Below, piece after piece: positions 1 through 7,169 of a stretch of DNA of 9,792 nt (position 1 is its first letter; the number at the start of each line of letters is the position of its first letter). This DNA comes from Candidatus Limimorpha equi (GTDB lineage Bacteria > Bacteroidota > Bacteroidia > Bacteroidales > F082), in NCBI GenBank assembly GCA_018065885.1, contig JAGHSL010000014.1, positions 1-9,792 of the forward strand. Reading direction: 5' to 3'. The notes beneath the pieces are model-generated. The model searched no databases and had not been told where the DNA came from. It saw only the letters and a list, made by a program, of their open reading frames with translations. The translations under genes and the position numbers were made by a program.

Positions 1-1302
1 TTTTTCTGGCACGGCATGGAATGCCAGAGTTCCGGCGATTATTTCGATACCATTCAGACGCAGTTGGGTTGCGACAGCATTGTCACTTTGCATCTTACCA
101 TGGGTTCGGCTTCGGAACATTTTGATACACCAAAAGTCTGTTATTCATACGATTGGGATGTTGAAGGTGAGATTTATCATTATGAACAATCATGCCGAGA
201 CACGGTGGTAGTTGAAGGTCAGGGCGATGAATGTGACCGGATTTATTATCTTGATCTGACGGTTTATCAGGCTTCGCAAATCACCATCGACACATTGGGC
301 TGCAATGAATTACAAAGTCCTTGGTGCGACTCGGTTTATACGCAATCGGGCATTTATTCGCATTATTATGTAGGCCCTCATGGTTGCGACAGCTTGGTGC
401 GGCTGAACCTGACCATCGTGCAAAGTGAAACGTTTGATGAAGAAGACGCGACTTGCGAACTGCCTTATCATTGGCAAAGTCATGGCTATGATTTGGGCTA
501 TTTGAACGAAGAAGGATTTTATTCTCAAGATGTTAGCGTTGGCGATTGTTTTGTCACCTTCAATCTGAATCTGATTGCAGGGACCGATTCGCAGCCAAAT
601 GTCTTTGATATTGATGATGAGTGCGATTTTTATGAATGGCAGGATTCGACGTATTACGAAAGCGGCACGTACGAAGTTCATCTGCACAATGTGTTGGGTT
701 GCGATAGTACGTTGGTTTTGAACTTGTCACTTGGATATACGCCAGAATTGACTGAAATCAGGTCTGCAACTGCTGGAATCACGCATTGGGTTATCCCGGC
801 ATCTGAATTTCAAGTCAATGAATATACCTATTATGTTGAGAATGCCACTGAAAATGAAGATTACGATAGCATTGTGTGGAGTTTTGAGAGTCCAATAGGT
901 TGGAAATTGACTCCTTCAGACGATGGAAAATCTTGTGCCGTTTCTGTGCAGTACTATACAACGGATACTGTTTGGCTGCAAGCCAAGGCCTACAATAGAT
1001 GTGCTCCTGATGGTGTGGAAAGCAAATATTGGCTGGTATGTTCATTCTATGATGTTGATGAAATAGGAACAATGTCTGTAAGGCTTTATCCGAATCCGGC
1101 ACATGGGCAACTTGTTGTTGAAGCGGAAGGTATCCGTCAGGTTTCCGTTTACAATATGTTTGGACAGATTTGCCAAAAACATGTGGATTTGTCGACGGAT
1201 AAACTTATGCTTAACACAGAAATGTTACCTTCAGCCTTGTATTATGTAGAAGTTGTCGCGGAAAAGGGTAGGGCAGTCCGAAAGGTGGAAGTGATTCGGT
1301 AA
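1..1302 (+). CDS. T9SS-exported modular surface protein, 3' part (5' end outside window)
   Basis: The reading frame is open from base 1, so the gene starts upstream; the ATG at 16 is internal. Five degenerate modules of about 40-45 residues are visible (to about 102, then about 136-264, 295-420, 448-577 and 619-735). Most open with a Cys and close with a GCDSxVxLxLxI-like strand (GCDSIVTLHL, GCDSLVRLNL, GCDSTLVLNL); the second and fourth are more diverged. The Cys pair may form a disulfide in each module (inference). From about 760 to 1060 lies a PKD/Ig-like beta domain (IVWSFESPIGW). The end (about 1078-1299) is a type A T9SS C-terminal sorting domain: VRLYPNPAHGQLVVE, then VYNMFGQ, then YYVEVV and a basic end. 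In this family that domain directs secretion through the outer membrane and is removed on surface attachment or release. Substrate and partners are unknown; an adhesin or cell-surface structural role is plausible. Stop TAA at 1300-1302. Confidence 0.85.
   Translation, partial: FFWHGMECQSSGDYFDTIQTQLGCDSIVTLHLTMGSASEHFDTPKVCYSYDWDVEGEIYHYEQSCRDTVVVEGQGDECDRIYYLDLTVYQASQITIDTLGCNELQSPWCDSVYTQSGIYSHYYVGPHGCDSLVRLNLTIVQSETFDEEDATCELPYHWQSHGYDLGYLNEEGFYSQDVSVGDCFVTFNLNLIAGTDSQPNVFDIDDECDFYEWQDSTYYESGTYEVHLHNVLGCDSTLVLNLSLGYTPELTEIRSATAGITHWVIPASEFQVNEYTYYVENATENEDYDSIVWSFESPIGWKLTPSDDGKSCAVSVQYYTTDTVWLQAKAYNRCAPDGVESKYWLVCSFYDVDEIGTMSVRLYPNPAHGQLVVEAEGIRQVSVYNMFGQICQKHVDLSTDKLMLNTEMLPSALYYVEVVAEKGRAVRKVEVIR
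1078..1299 (+). other. T9SS type A C-terminal sorting domain (coding segment)
   Basis: The last 74 or so codons of the first gene encode the typical sorting domain: the YPNP motif after a short linker, a V(Y/F)NMFGQ-like strand about 20 residues later, and a final VEV...RKVEVIR strand. In known T9SS cargo this region is recognised by the outer-membrane translocon. It implies that the genome encodes a T9SS, although no T9SS component gene lies in this window. Confidence 0.85.
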
Positions 1303-1322
1303 GTGACACTAAAATAATAAGT

Positions 1323-1369
1323 TGTAACACATTTCAATGTTAGCAAATTCCGTTACAGGTTATTTTTTT
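1323..1369 (+). terminator. Weak candidate terminator between convergent genes
   Basis: The 75-bp gap between the convergent stops at 1302 and 1378 contains TGTAAC (1323-1328) and its inverted copy GTTACA (1352-1357), followed by a seven-T run at 1363-1369. The stem is only 6 bp with a long loop, so this is a weak candidate that would serve the upstream T9SS cargo gene. Nothing else is evident in the gap. Confidence 0.25.
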
Positions 1370-1377
1370 ATTCTCAC

Positions 1378-3336
1378 TTATCTCTCTGTGAACGACTTGA
1401 AGAAAATTTCAGCGTCCTTCCAAACCGTGTAATCGCGGGCATAAACAAGATTAAGCTGATTGACAAAAGGACTGTCCTCTAAAACATCAGGATCAAGATA
1501 GGAGGCTGGATTGAAAATGCCACGTCTGATTTTCGGCAGTTTCAGCGCATCGTCATCAATAGGGCAATAGCCGACCCATGTACAACGGCCAAACAGTACC
1601 AACACGGCATTTTTCAGGAAACGCACAGGATGCTTGACCAACAGAGCCAAAGGCAACCAAAACAAAATGCTAAAACAACTCACTAACACGTCAAACAAGC
1701 GTTTGTTGCGTCGGTTGGTGTTGGTGTCAATTGCCTTAATATCAACGGTATAAAGATCACCGCGAGTATTGATGCTGTTGCTGCCGATGATTGAAAGACT
1801 ATCTTCGGGTGCAATCTTATAATCCACATTGGTTGCATGCCACTCCACCATCTTATCGATGATGACTTGATGCGGCACGTCTTTTGAGCAGAAAATTACT
1901 TCCGAAATTCTGTAAATCGTAATGATGTCTGGCACTTGACTTATATTCCCAATGAAACCTTCCGGCACATCGCTTTCGGCATCCGAAAACACACGACCAA
2001 CGAAATCAGGCTTAATAGATGTGCTATCCAACAAATTTTCAACTCTTTGCACTTCCGCTTCGCTACCTATGAGCAGAAAACGTTTTTTCTGGTTTTTCTT
2101 CAGTTGAAAGGCTTCGTTTCCAGAAAGATAACCGACACACCGTGTCAGGCACATCTCCAAGGCAAGCCAAATAGTGCCAAACAATATCAAGGCACGCGAA
2201 AAACGCAGACTTTCAGGCAACAATGCGTATAGTACCAAAATCAAAACACTGCCTATGGCGACACCGAAAACACTCTTTCCATAGCCGTAGGGTTTGTCGT
2301 AACCGCCACAGAAATAGGAACATAAAAGCCAAATCAAGATGTAGACAGGCAGGACTGCCGCAAACAACACTGTTGGGTAATTGCCTGCACCACCATACAC
2401 TGTCATTCTACCCCAAAAATAACTGATGGCAGCCAAGCCTCCATAACCCAGAATGGTATCGATAACCGGCATGAATGCTTTGTGGAAGAATTGAGAAACC
2501 AGTGCAAGGAATGCTTTAAAATAAATGGCTAAATTGATTAAAAATGAGAAAGTTGAAGCTCGCTTTTGTCCAAAGTGTTTCTTGGCGAAAATCTCCATGG
2601 CCTTGTAAAACACAAAGACATAGTTGACGCTCGTTTTCTTGGTGCTTTCGCCTTTATAATGAATGATTCGGGTTTCGGGGAAATAATAATTCTTGTAACC
2701 GCCCAAAGTGATGCGATATGACAAATCAATGTCTTCGCCATACATGAAAAAAGTTTCGTCCAAAAGCCCGACCTTGTCCAAAGTTTCACGCCGCATCAGC
2801 ATGAAAGCACCCGCAAGTATCTCAACCTCATTGGTCTCGTCATTCGACAAATGCCCCATGTAATAATGCGCAAAACGTTTGGAATGGGGAAACAACTTGG
2901 TTAGGCCAAACATCTTATAAAAAGCTGTCATCGGAGTCGGCAGGCCGCGTTTCGATTCGGGCAAAAACTGCCCCTTGCCGTCCACCATCTTCACGCCTAA
3001 ACCGCCCGCATCGGGATGTGCATCCATGAAAGCGAGGCATTTGCTGAAAGTGTCGTCTTCGACTACGGTATCGGGATTCAAAAGCAACACATATTCGCCA
3101 GTCGAAATCCTGATAGCCTGATTGTTAGCGCGACTGAAACCAACATTTTCCTTATTGGCGATAACCTTCACTTCGGGAAATTTCTGCGCCAGCATCTTCA
3201 ACGAGCCGTCAACAGAATTGTTGTCGACGACAAAAACCTCACTTTCAATGCCTTGCAACGCAAGACGCACCGAATAAAGGCATTGTTCCAAAAAATACTC
3301 TACGTTATAATTTACGATGACGATAGATAACTTCAT
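1378..3336 (-). CDS. Family 2 glycosyltransferase fused to a membrane and degenerate sugar-phosphate transferase-like region
   Basis: A 652-aa protein. I chose the ATG at 3336 over the in-frame TTG at 3342 because the product then begins MKLSIVIVNYN, the usual start of this family. Residues 1 to about 255 form a GT-A, rhamnosyltransferase-like GT2 domain: VVDNNSVDGS (D38), LLLNPDT (87-90, DxD-equivalent), ESKRGLPTP (127-135) and GEDIDLSYR (E201, D202). It probably moves a sugar from a nucleotide donor to a lipid-linked or glycan acceptor at the cytoplasmic face. Residues about 263-404 hold about five hydrophobic segments. Residue 418 onward (KRFLLIGS) resembles the Rossmann-like CoA_binding_3 region of WcaJ-type transferases. 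Residues about 545-650 look like a shrunken polyprenyl sugar-phosphate transferase: KRLFDVLVS plus a membrane segment, TWVGYCP (586-592), LPKIRRGI, then YARDYTVWKD. The usual middle part with the KFRTM and DELPQ motifs is missing, so this tail is probably non-catalytic. It diverges from a flippase gene, suggesting a shared role in surface glycan assembly. Donor and acceptor cannot be read from the sequence. Confidence 0.85.
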   Translation of the reverse strand: MKLSIVIVNYNVEYFLEQCLYSVRLALQGIESEVFVVDNNSVDGSLKMLAQKFPEVKVIANKENVGFSRANNQAIRISTGEYVLLLNPDTVVEDDTFSKCLAFMDAHPDAGGLGVKMVDGKGQFLPESKRGLPTPMTAFYKMFGLTKLFPHSKRFAHYYMGHLSNDETNEVEILAGAFMLMRRETLDKVGLLDETFFMYGEDIDLSYRITLGGYKNYYFPETRIIHYKGESTKKTSVNYVFVFYKAMEIFAKKHFGQKRASTFSFLINLAIYFKAFLALVSQFFHKAFMPVIDTILGYGGLAAISYFWGRMTVYGGAGNYPTVLFAAVLPVYILIWLLCSYFCGGYDKPYGYGKSVFGVAIGSVLILVLYALLPESLRFSRALILFGTIWLALEMCLTRCVGYLSGNEAFQLKKNQKKRFLLIGSEAEVQRVENLLDSTSIKPDFVGRVFSDAESDVPEGFIGNISQVPDIITIYRISEVIFCSKDVPHQVIIDKMVEWHATNVDYKIAPEDSLSIIGSNSINTRGDLYTVDIKAIDTNTNRRNKRLFDVLVSCFSILFWLPLALLVKHPVRFLKNAVLVLFGRCTWVGYCPIDDDALKLPKIRRGIFNPASYLDPDVLEDSPFVNQLNLVYARDYTVWKDAEIFFKSFTER

Positions 3337-3352
3337 ACTCAAAAAAATCTGT

Positions 3353-3383
3353 CAAAGATAAGACACTTTGCCGAATTGACAAA
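3353..3383 (-). promoter_or_regulatory. Bacteroidota-type promoter of the fused glycosyltransferase
   Basis: On the minus strand there is TTTG (3383-3380), a 19-nt spacer, then TATCTTTG (3360-3353). This fits the Bacteroidota -33/-7 consensus TTTG and TAnnTTTG exactly. Transcription would begin around 3346-3348, leaving a leader of only about 10 nt before the ATG at 3336. That makes the TTG at 3342 an unlikely start. Confidence 0.65.
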
Positions 3384-3444
3384 CAAAATTCTTCCGTTTT
3401 CAGCGTTTTGACTTTCAAATAACGCGAGGAAAAGAAAAGAATTG

Positions 3445-3452
3445 TATTTTTG
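3445..3452 (+). promoter_or_regulatory. Candidate -7 element of the flippase gene
   Basis: TATTTTTG matches the Bacteroidota -7 consensus TAnnTTTG and ends 25 nt before the ATG at 3478. No TTTG lies at the usual distance upstream; the nearest, at 3407-3410, is 34 nt away. The call therefore rests on the -7 box alone. The two divergent genes share this 141-bp region (3337-3477). Confidence 0.4.
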
Positions 3453-3477
3453 TCAACAAATTTAGGATGCTACTTCT

Positions 3478-4767
3478 ATGTTCAAGAAGATATTAGGGAC
3501 TGGTGCAACACGAATACTGAACCTCCTGATTGGCTTGGCCAACATGATGCTTGGTGCCAAGATTTTAGGTGCCGCCGAGTGGGGCATTGGTTATATGGTT
3601 GTCCTCGATGTTTCCTTCCTCCTCATTGGCATTGAACTAATTGCAGGCAGCGGTCTGGTCTATTTCACACCACGGAAAAAACTTACCACATTGATGTTGG
3701 TTTCCTATTCATGGATTATCATCATGGTTTTGTTCTATGCCATCACGTTTTGGCTTCTTTCCTTTTTCCCAAAAACTTTCTGTACTATGGTGCCAGATGG
3801 CTACGCCAAGATTGTTTTGCTGATGGTCTTGGTTTACAGTTTTCACGGTTTCAATCTCAACATCTTTTTGGGCAAAGAAAAAGTCAATCTGTATAATTGG
3901 GTGTTTTCTATCCAAATCCTGACTCAAATCTTCGTGATGTGTCTGTTGCTTTTTGTTTTTCATCTTACTGATGCTCACGCATTTATCTATTCCTTGCTAT
4001 GCGGTTATTCTGTCGCCGCCTTCGTCGGGTTCTGCTTCATGCTTCCCATGGTGAAAAATGAAGGTCTCGACTCCGTCAAAAGCACTGTAAAAGAGATGTT
4101 TAACTATGGTGTCGTCATTCAGCTTTCAGCTTTGGTCACAATATTAAACAAAAGGTTGAGTATGTCGATGCTCAAGCAACATCAAGGCGACGACAAAGTA
4201 GGTGTGTTTTCATCTGGAACGCAAATCGCTGAAGGTGTGAAGATTATCGGAAACAGTCTCGCCATGGTGCAGTTTTCAGCTTTGAGCAATATGACAGAGC
4301 GCAGAGAAGCCATTCAACTTACCTTACGATTCATCAAGATTGCGGTCTTGTTCACATTCTTGGCCTTGGCTATCATTCTCTTGTTGCCAACCACATTTTA
4401 CGAATGGATTTTGTCGAGTGAATTTGCTGAAATAAAGCAAGTTATGCTTTGTCTGTCACCTGGCATCATCTTTTTGGCTGCCCATACCATCCTGACGCAT
4501 TATTTTTCAGGAACAGGACAACCGAAATATAATTTATATGCTTCAATCACAGGACTTTGCTTCACCATTCCAAGCACTTTGCTTTTGGTAAAACCACTTG
4601 GCATCAATGGTGCGGCAATTGCCTTTTCCATTACATTTGCCGCGACTTTCACCTACCATTGGCTCATTTTCCGTAGGCAAAGTTCGGCCCACCTCGTCGA
4701 TTTGATTCCCAACAAGGAAGATTGGAATTGGGCAAAGGATGAAATGAGGAAACTGATGGGGAAATAA
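3478..4767 (+). CDS. Wzx-like flippase (MOP superfamily polysaccharide/oligosaccharide exporter)
   Basis: A 429-aa, strongly hydrophobic inner-membrane protein with roughly eleven to twelve predicted membrane-spanning segments spread from residue 10 to about 400. It has short polar loops and ends in a basic cytoplasmic tail (NWAKDEMRKLMGK). The N-terminal MFKKILGTGATRILNLLIGL with ILGAAEWGIG (residues about 29-38) is typical of Polysacc_synt flippases, where a lipid-linked glycan is moved from the cytoplasmic to the periplasmic leaflet. The length fits the family (about 400-500 aa). The ATG at 3478 is preceded by AGGA at 3464-3467, a weak ribosome site. The gene diverges from the fused glycosyltransferase and is followed by a strong terminator, so it appears to be a one-gene unit. 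The transported substrate (O-antigen, capsule or another glycan) cannot be told. The MOP superfamily also includes MurJ and MATE drug exporters, but the motifs and neighbour favour a Wzx-type role. Confidence 0.85.
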   Translation: MFKKILGTGATRILNLLIGLANMMLGAKILGAAEWGIGYMVVLDVSFLLIGIELIAGSGLVYFTPRKKLTTLMLVSYSWIIIMVLFYAITFWLLSFFPKTFCTMVPDGYAKIVLLMVLVYSFHGFNLNIFLGKEKVNLYNWVFSIQILTQIFVMCLLLFVFHLTDAHAFIYSLLCGYSVAAFVGFCFMLPMVKNEGLDSVKSTVKEMFNYGVVIQLSALVTILNKRLSMSMLKQHQGDDKVGVFSSGTQIAEGVKIIGNSLAMVQFSALSNMTERREAIQLTLRFIKIAVLFTFLALAIILLLPTTFYEWILSSEFAEIKQVMLCLSPGIIFLAAHTILTHYFSGTGQPKYNLYASITGLCFTIPSTLLLVKPLGINGAAIAFSITFAATFTYHWLIFRRQSSAHLVDLIPNKEDWNWAKDEMRKLMGK

Positions 4768-4804
4768 AAATCGGCTGCACAGATAACCCGCACAGCCGAT
4801 TTTT
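4766..4804. terminator. Bidirectional intrinsic terminator between flippase and DPP III
   Basis: An inverted repeat with a 12-bp stem: the left arm at 4766-4777 contains AAATCGGCTG and the right arm at 4793-4804 contains CAGCCGATTT. The loop is 15 nt. The flanking A and T runs give a U-tract on both strands. It starts in the flippase stop codon (4765-4767) and ends 16 nt before the peptidase stop (4820), so it can end transcription from both convergent genes. Confidence 0.85.
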
Positions 4805-4819
4805 CTAAAATGCAAGCGA

Positions 4820-6877
4820 TCAATGTCTTGCCTTCAGGAAGCTGTAGTTCTTCCCGTAATTCATGTGCTGACCAACGAAATCGTCAGGATATTCAATCTT
4901 GTAGTCAACGGTTTCGCCGTTTTCAACCACAGGAACGATTTCAGGATTGATGAAACCGCCGTAAGGTCTCAGTCCGAGGGCATCGTAGCGCTCCTTCACT
5001 TCCTTATGAAGCACAGGGTCAACCTTGACGGCATATTTTTCGACCAAAGCCTTGCCTGCTTCGTAGTCGCCTTCGCTCTTGATGCGCTGCACTTCGGCGA
5101 GCAATTCGCCAAACAGATTGCGCAAAGCCTCATAATCGTTGATGACGAAATAGGTCTTGCCGTTTTCGACTATCTTTTCAATCACTTTGGCTTCCATGCC
5201 GTGTTCGTAGCACCATTCGGAAATGAGCTTGCGGTTCTGCATGTGCGATTCGGTGACATCCTTGCCCAATTCAACGCGGGCCAACTGTGTCATCAAGCCA
5301 TTGCGGATGTAACCGGCAAATTCAGCTTTGTAGGCTTCCGGATCCGACAAAATGCCCAATTCAACCATCTTAGGATCAGCGCAATAATAAAGGCCAAACA
5401 AGTCGGCGCGGGCTTCTTCCAAAGTGGAACTGAATTCCTTCAAGGCACCAGGCTGAACGCCAGGCAGCAGCTGACCTGAACCGTGACCGAGGCATTCGTG
5501 GAGGTTGGTGTGAATCACATCAGATTCCGAACCGAATTTCTTGCAGAGGTCGATTTCGTCCTGCGAATAAGCAAACTCAGCCAAGGCGCTGCGTGGACTT
5601 TCGTCAGCAGCCTTGTCATAAGCCACCATCAGGTTGGAAATCGTCACCGACTTTGAACCGTAATCCTTGCGGATCCAGTCGGCATTAGGCAGGTTGATGC
5701 CAATCGGAGGTGCAGGGAAGCAATCGCCAGCCAATGTGGTGACGATGATGCTTTTTGCCGAAACACCCTTACATTCCTTCTTCTTAAAGCGTTCATCGAC
5801 AGGCGAATTGTCTTCGAACCACTGTGCATTTTCGCTGATAATGTTGGAGATGGCCGTAGCTTCAACATCCTTGTAATCGACAATGGCTTCCCATGTGGCT
5901 TTCATGCCCATCGGGTCGCCGTAGTCTTCGATGAAACCGTTGACAAAATCGATGGTCGAAAGTGAATCTTGGACCCAAGCGATGTTGTATTCGTCCCAAG
6001 TCTTCAGGTCGCCAGTCGTGTAATAGTCAATCAGTTTCTGCGTGTAATCGCGCTGAATGTCGTTTTCGGCGACTTCGTTAGCCTTTTGCAGCCAGCCAAT
6101 GATGGCATTGATGGCATCGCCATAAAGACCGTCGGCCTTGTAGACATCTTCATAGATTTGACCGTCTTTCTTGACTAGTTTGGAATTCAAGCCGTAGGAA
6201 ATCGGCGTTTCATCGTTAGGCTTGCGCATCTTGCCGTAGAAATCTTCCACTTCGGCCTTGGTGATGTCGCCATCGTAGAAGTTGACAGCCGAATTGGCGA
6301 TGATGTCTTCTTCGCTGCTGCGGCGAATCTTGTAAAGTTCGCGGTCGAAGACGACAGGGGTCAGGAAAGCGATGAAATCATCAATGCTTTCACCTTCGTT
6401 CAAAGGCAGCAAGGTAGCATCGCAACCTCTCACCAAGTCAGCGAAATAAGCCTCGGAAACTTCTGGGAAGAACTTGTCTTCAGCATAATGGTGATGGATG
6501 CCGTTGCTGAAGAAAACGCGCTTTGCATAGACCATGAAATTCTGGAAATCAGCACATTCACGGTCGCCTTGATAGGATTCGATGACAGCCTCGATGGTCT
6601 TGCGCACCGTCAGGTTGTACTTGAAGTTCTGGTCGGCGAGGATGTCGCGGCCACATTTGGCGGCTTCGCCCAAATAATAGACGTAAGCCTTCTGTTGCAG
6701 CGTCAGCTGATCCCATTCAGGAATCTGATAACGCATGACTTTCAAGTCGGCGAACTCATCGACGAGGAACTTGAATTCTTGTTCCTGCGGCTGAACCTGA
6801 GCTTCGTCGGCAGGCTGCTGAGGCGCGCAAGCGGCAAGCGTCCCAGCCAATCCGATACAAATCATTAGCTTTTTCAT
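4820..6877 (-). CDS. Dipeptidyl peptidase III family zinc peptidase (M49), predicted lipoprotein
   Basis: A 685-aa protein. Family M49 enzymes release dipeptides from the N-terminus of short peptides. Both signature motifs are present: HECLGH at residues 460-465 (HExxGH) and EEARAD at 487-492 (EExxAD). By family knowledge the zinc ligands are H460, H465 and E488, and E461 is the catalytic base. The Cys inside the HExxGH motif is also found in the Bacteroides thetaiotaomicron enzyme. The N-terminus MKKLMICIGLAGTLAAC is a lipoprotein signal with lipobox LAAC and C17 as the predicted lipidated residue, followed by a Gln/Glu/Ala/Pro-rich linker. The enzyme should therefore sit in the envelope, probably feeding on periplasmic or external peptides, unlike the cytosolic eukaryotic enzyme. 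Length matches bacterial members of about 675 aa. The ATG at 6877 is the only start that keeps the full signal peptide. It is a single-gene unit, convergent with the flippase. Confidence 0.93.
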   Translation of the reverse strand: MKKLMICIGLAGTLAACAPQQPADEAQVQPQEQEFKFLVDEFADLKVMRYQIPEWDQLTLQQKAYVYYLGEAAKCGRDILADQNFKYNLTVRKTIEAVIESYQGDRECADFQNFMVYAKRVFFSNGIHHHYAEDKFFPEVSEAYFADLVRGCDATLLPLNEGESIDDFIAFLTPVVFDRELYKIRRSSEEDIIANSAVNFYDGDITKAEVEDFYGKMRKPNDETPISYGLNSKLVKKDGQIYEDVYKADGLYGDAINAIIGWLQKANEVAENDIQRDYTQKLIDYYTTGDLKTWDEYNIAWVQDSLSTIDFVNGFIEDYGDPMGMKATWEAIVDYKDVEATAISNIISENAQWFEDNSPVDERFKKKECKGVSAKSIIVTTLAGDCFPAPPIGINLPNADWIRKDYGSKSVTISNLMVAYDKAADESPRSALAEFAYSQDEIDLCKKFGSESDVIHTNLHECLGHGSGQLLPGVQPGALKEFSSTLEEARADLFGLYYCADPKMVELGILSDPEAYKAEFAGYIRNGLMTQLARVELGKDVTESHMQNRKLISEWCYEHGMEAKVIEKIVENGKTYFVINDYEALRNLFGELLAEVQRIKSEGDYEAGKALVEKYAVKVDPVLHKEVKERYDALGLRPYGGFINPEIVPVVENGETVDYKIEYPDDFVGQHMNYGKNYSFLKARH

Positions 6878-6924
6878 TTGATTAGGTTTATGTTATAGAA
6901 TTTGTTTGCTTAAAAATGGCACTG

Positions 6925-6932
6925 CAAACTTA
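6925..6932 (-). promoter_or_regulatory. Candidate -7 element of the DPP III gene
   Basis: The minus strand reads TAAGTTTG, matching TAnnTTTG, about 48 nt upstream of the ATG. A TTG lies 16 nt further upstream (6951-6949), closer than the usual 19 or so nt, so the -33 element is uncertain. The leader would be about 40 nt, without a Shine-Dalgarno sequence. Confidence 0.4.
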
Positions 6933-6981
6933 GGGAAAAAACACGTATCAATAAAATATCAAGGCAATTTTTCCCTCAACT

Positions 6982-7105
6982 GAAATTTGCTCTCAGCGGT
7001 ATTTTTGGTAATTTGAAATTTGCTATCAGCGGCATTTTTGGCAATTTGAAATTTGCTCTCAGCAGCATTTTTGGCAATTTGAAATTTGCTATCAGCGGCA
7101 TTTTT
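6982..7105. repeat. 33-bp tandem repeat array, 3.8 copies
   Basis: Copies lie at 6982-7014, 7015-7047, 7048-7080 and 7081-7105 (partial, running into an eight-T stretch). Each begins GAAATTTGCT and the full copies end TTTTTGGYAATTT. The copies differ at only a few sites. Unit position 11 alternates C, A, C, A, which suggests a 66-bp dimer was duplicated. Each junction forms a near-palindrome, GCAATTTGAAATTTGC (one bulged base). A stray GGCAATTT at 6963-6970 may be a remnant of a further copy. The array lies between the divergent starts of the DPP III and ATPase genes and just upstream of the ATPase promoter. The unit is a multiple of three and reads as an 11-residue NLKFAxSxIFG repeat in one frame, but no ATG or ribosome site supports translation. 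Confidence 0.9.
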
Positions 7106-7116
7106 TTTCAAAAAAC

Positions 7117-7147
7117 ATTGTCAATCAATAATTTTTATCTATATTTG
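7117..7147 (+). promoter_or_regulatory. Bacteroidota-type promoter of the ATPase gene
   Basis: ATTG (7117-7120), a 19-nt spacer, then TATATTTG (7140-7147). This matches the -7 consensus fully and the -33 TTTG at three of four positions. It ends 22 nt before the ATG at 7170, giving a short leader. The repeat array ends about 12 nt upstream of the -33 element. Confidence 0.65.
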
Positions 7148-7169
7148 CATCGTTATAAAAAATCAAGCC

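Noticed and set aside
310..687. Open frame of 125 codons on the minus strand within the T9SS cargo gene
   Set aside because: It is antisense to a well-supported repeat-containing gene; no motif or start signal supports it.
3342..3342. TTG start of the fused glycosyltransferase two codons before the ATG
   Set aside because: The ATG at 3336 gives the standard family N-terminus and the TTG would fall almost at the predicted transcription start.
4823..5479. Long open frame of 218 codons on the plus strand opposite the DPP III gene
   Set aside because: It lies wholly antisense to a clear M49 peptidase, shows no recognisable domain, and is explained by codon bias of the real gene.
6982..7105. CRISPR array
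   Set aside because: The units abut directly with no unique spacers, and no cas gene is present.
7086..7169. N-terminal extension of the ATPase from an upstream TTG
   Set aside because: It would translate repeat and promoter DNA (TATATTTG at 7140-7147), and the family begins near the ATG at 7170.
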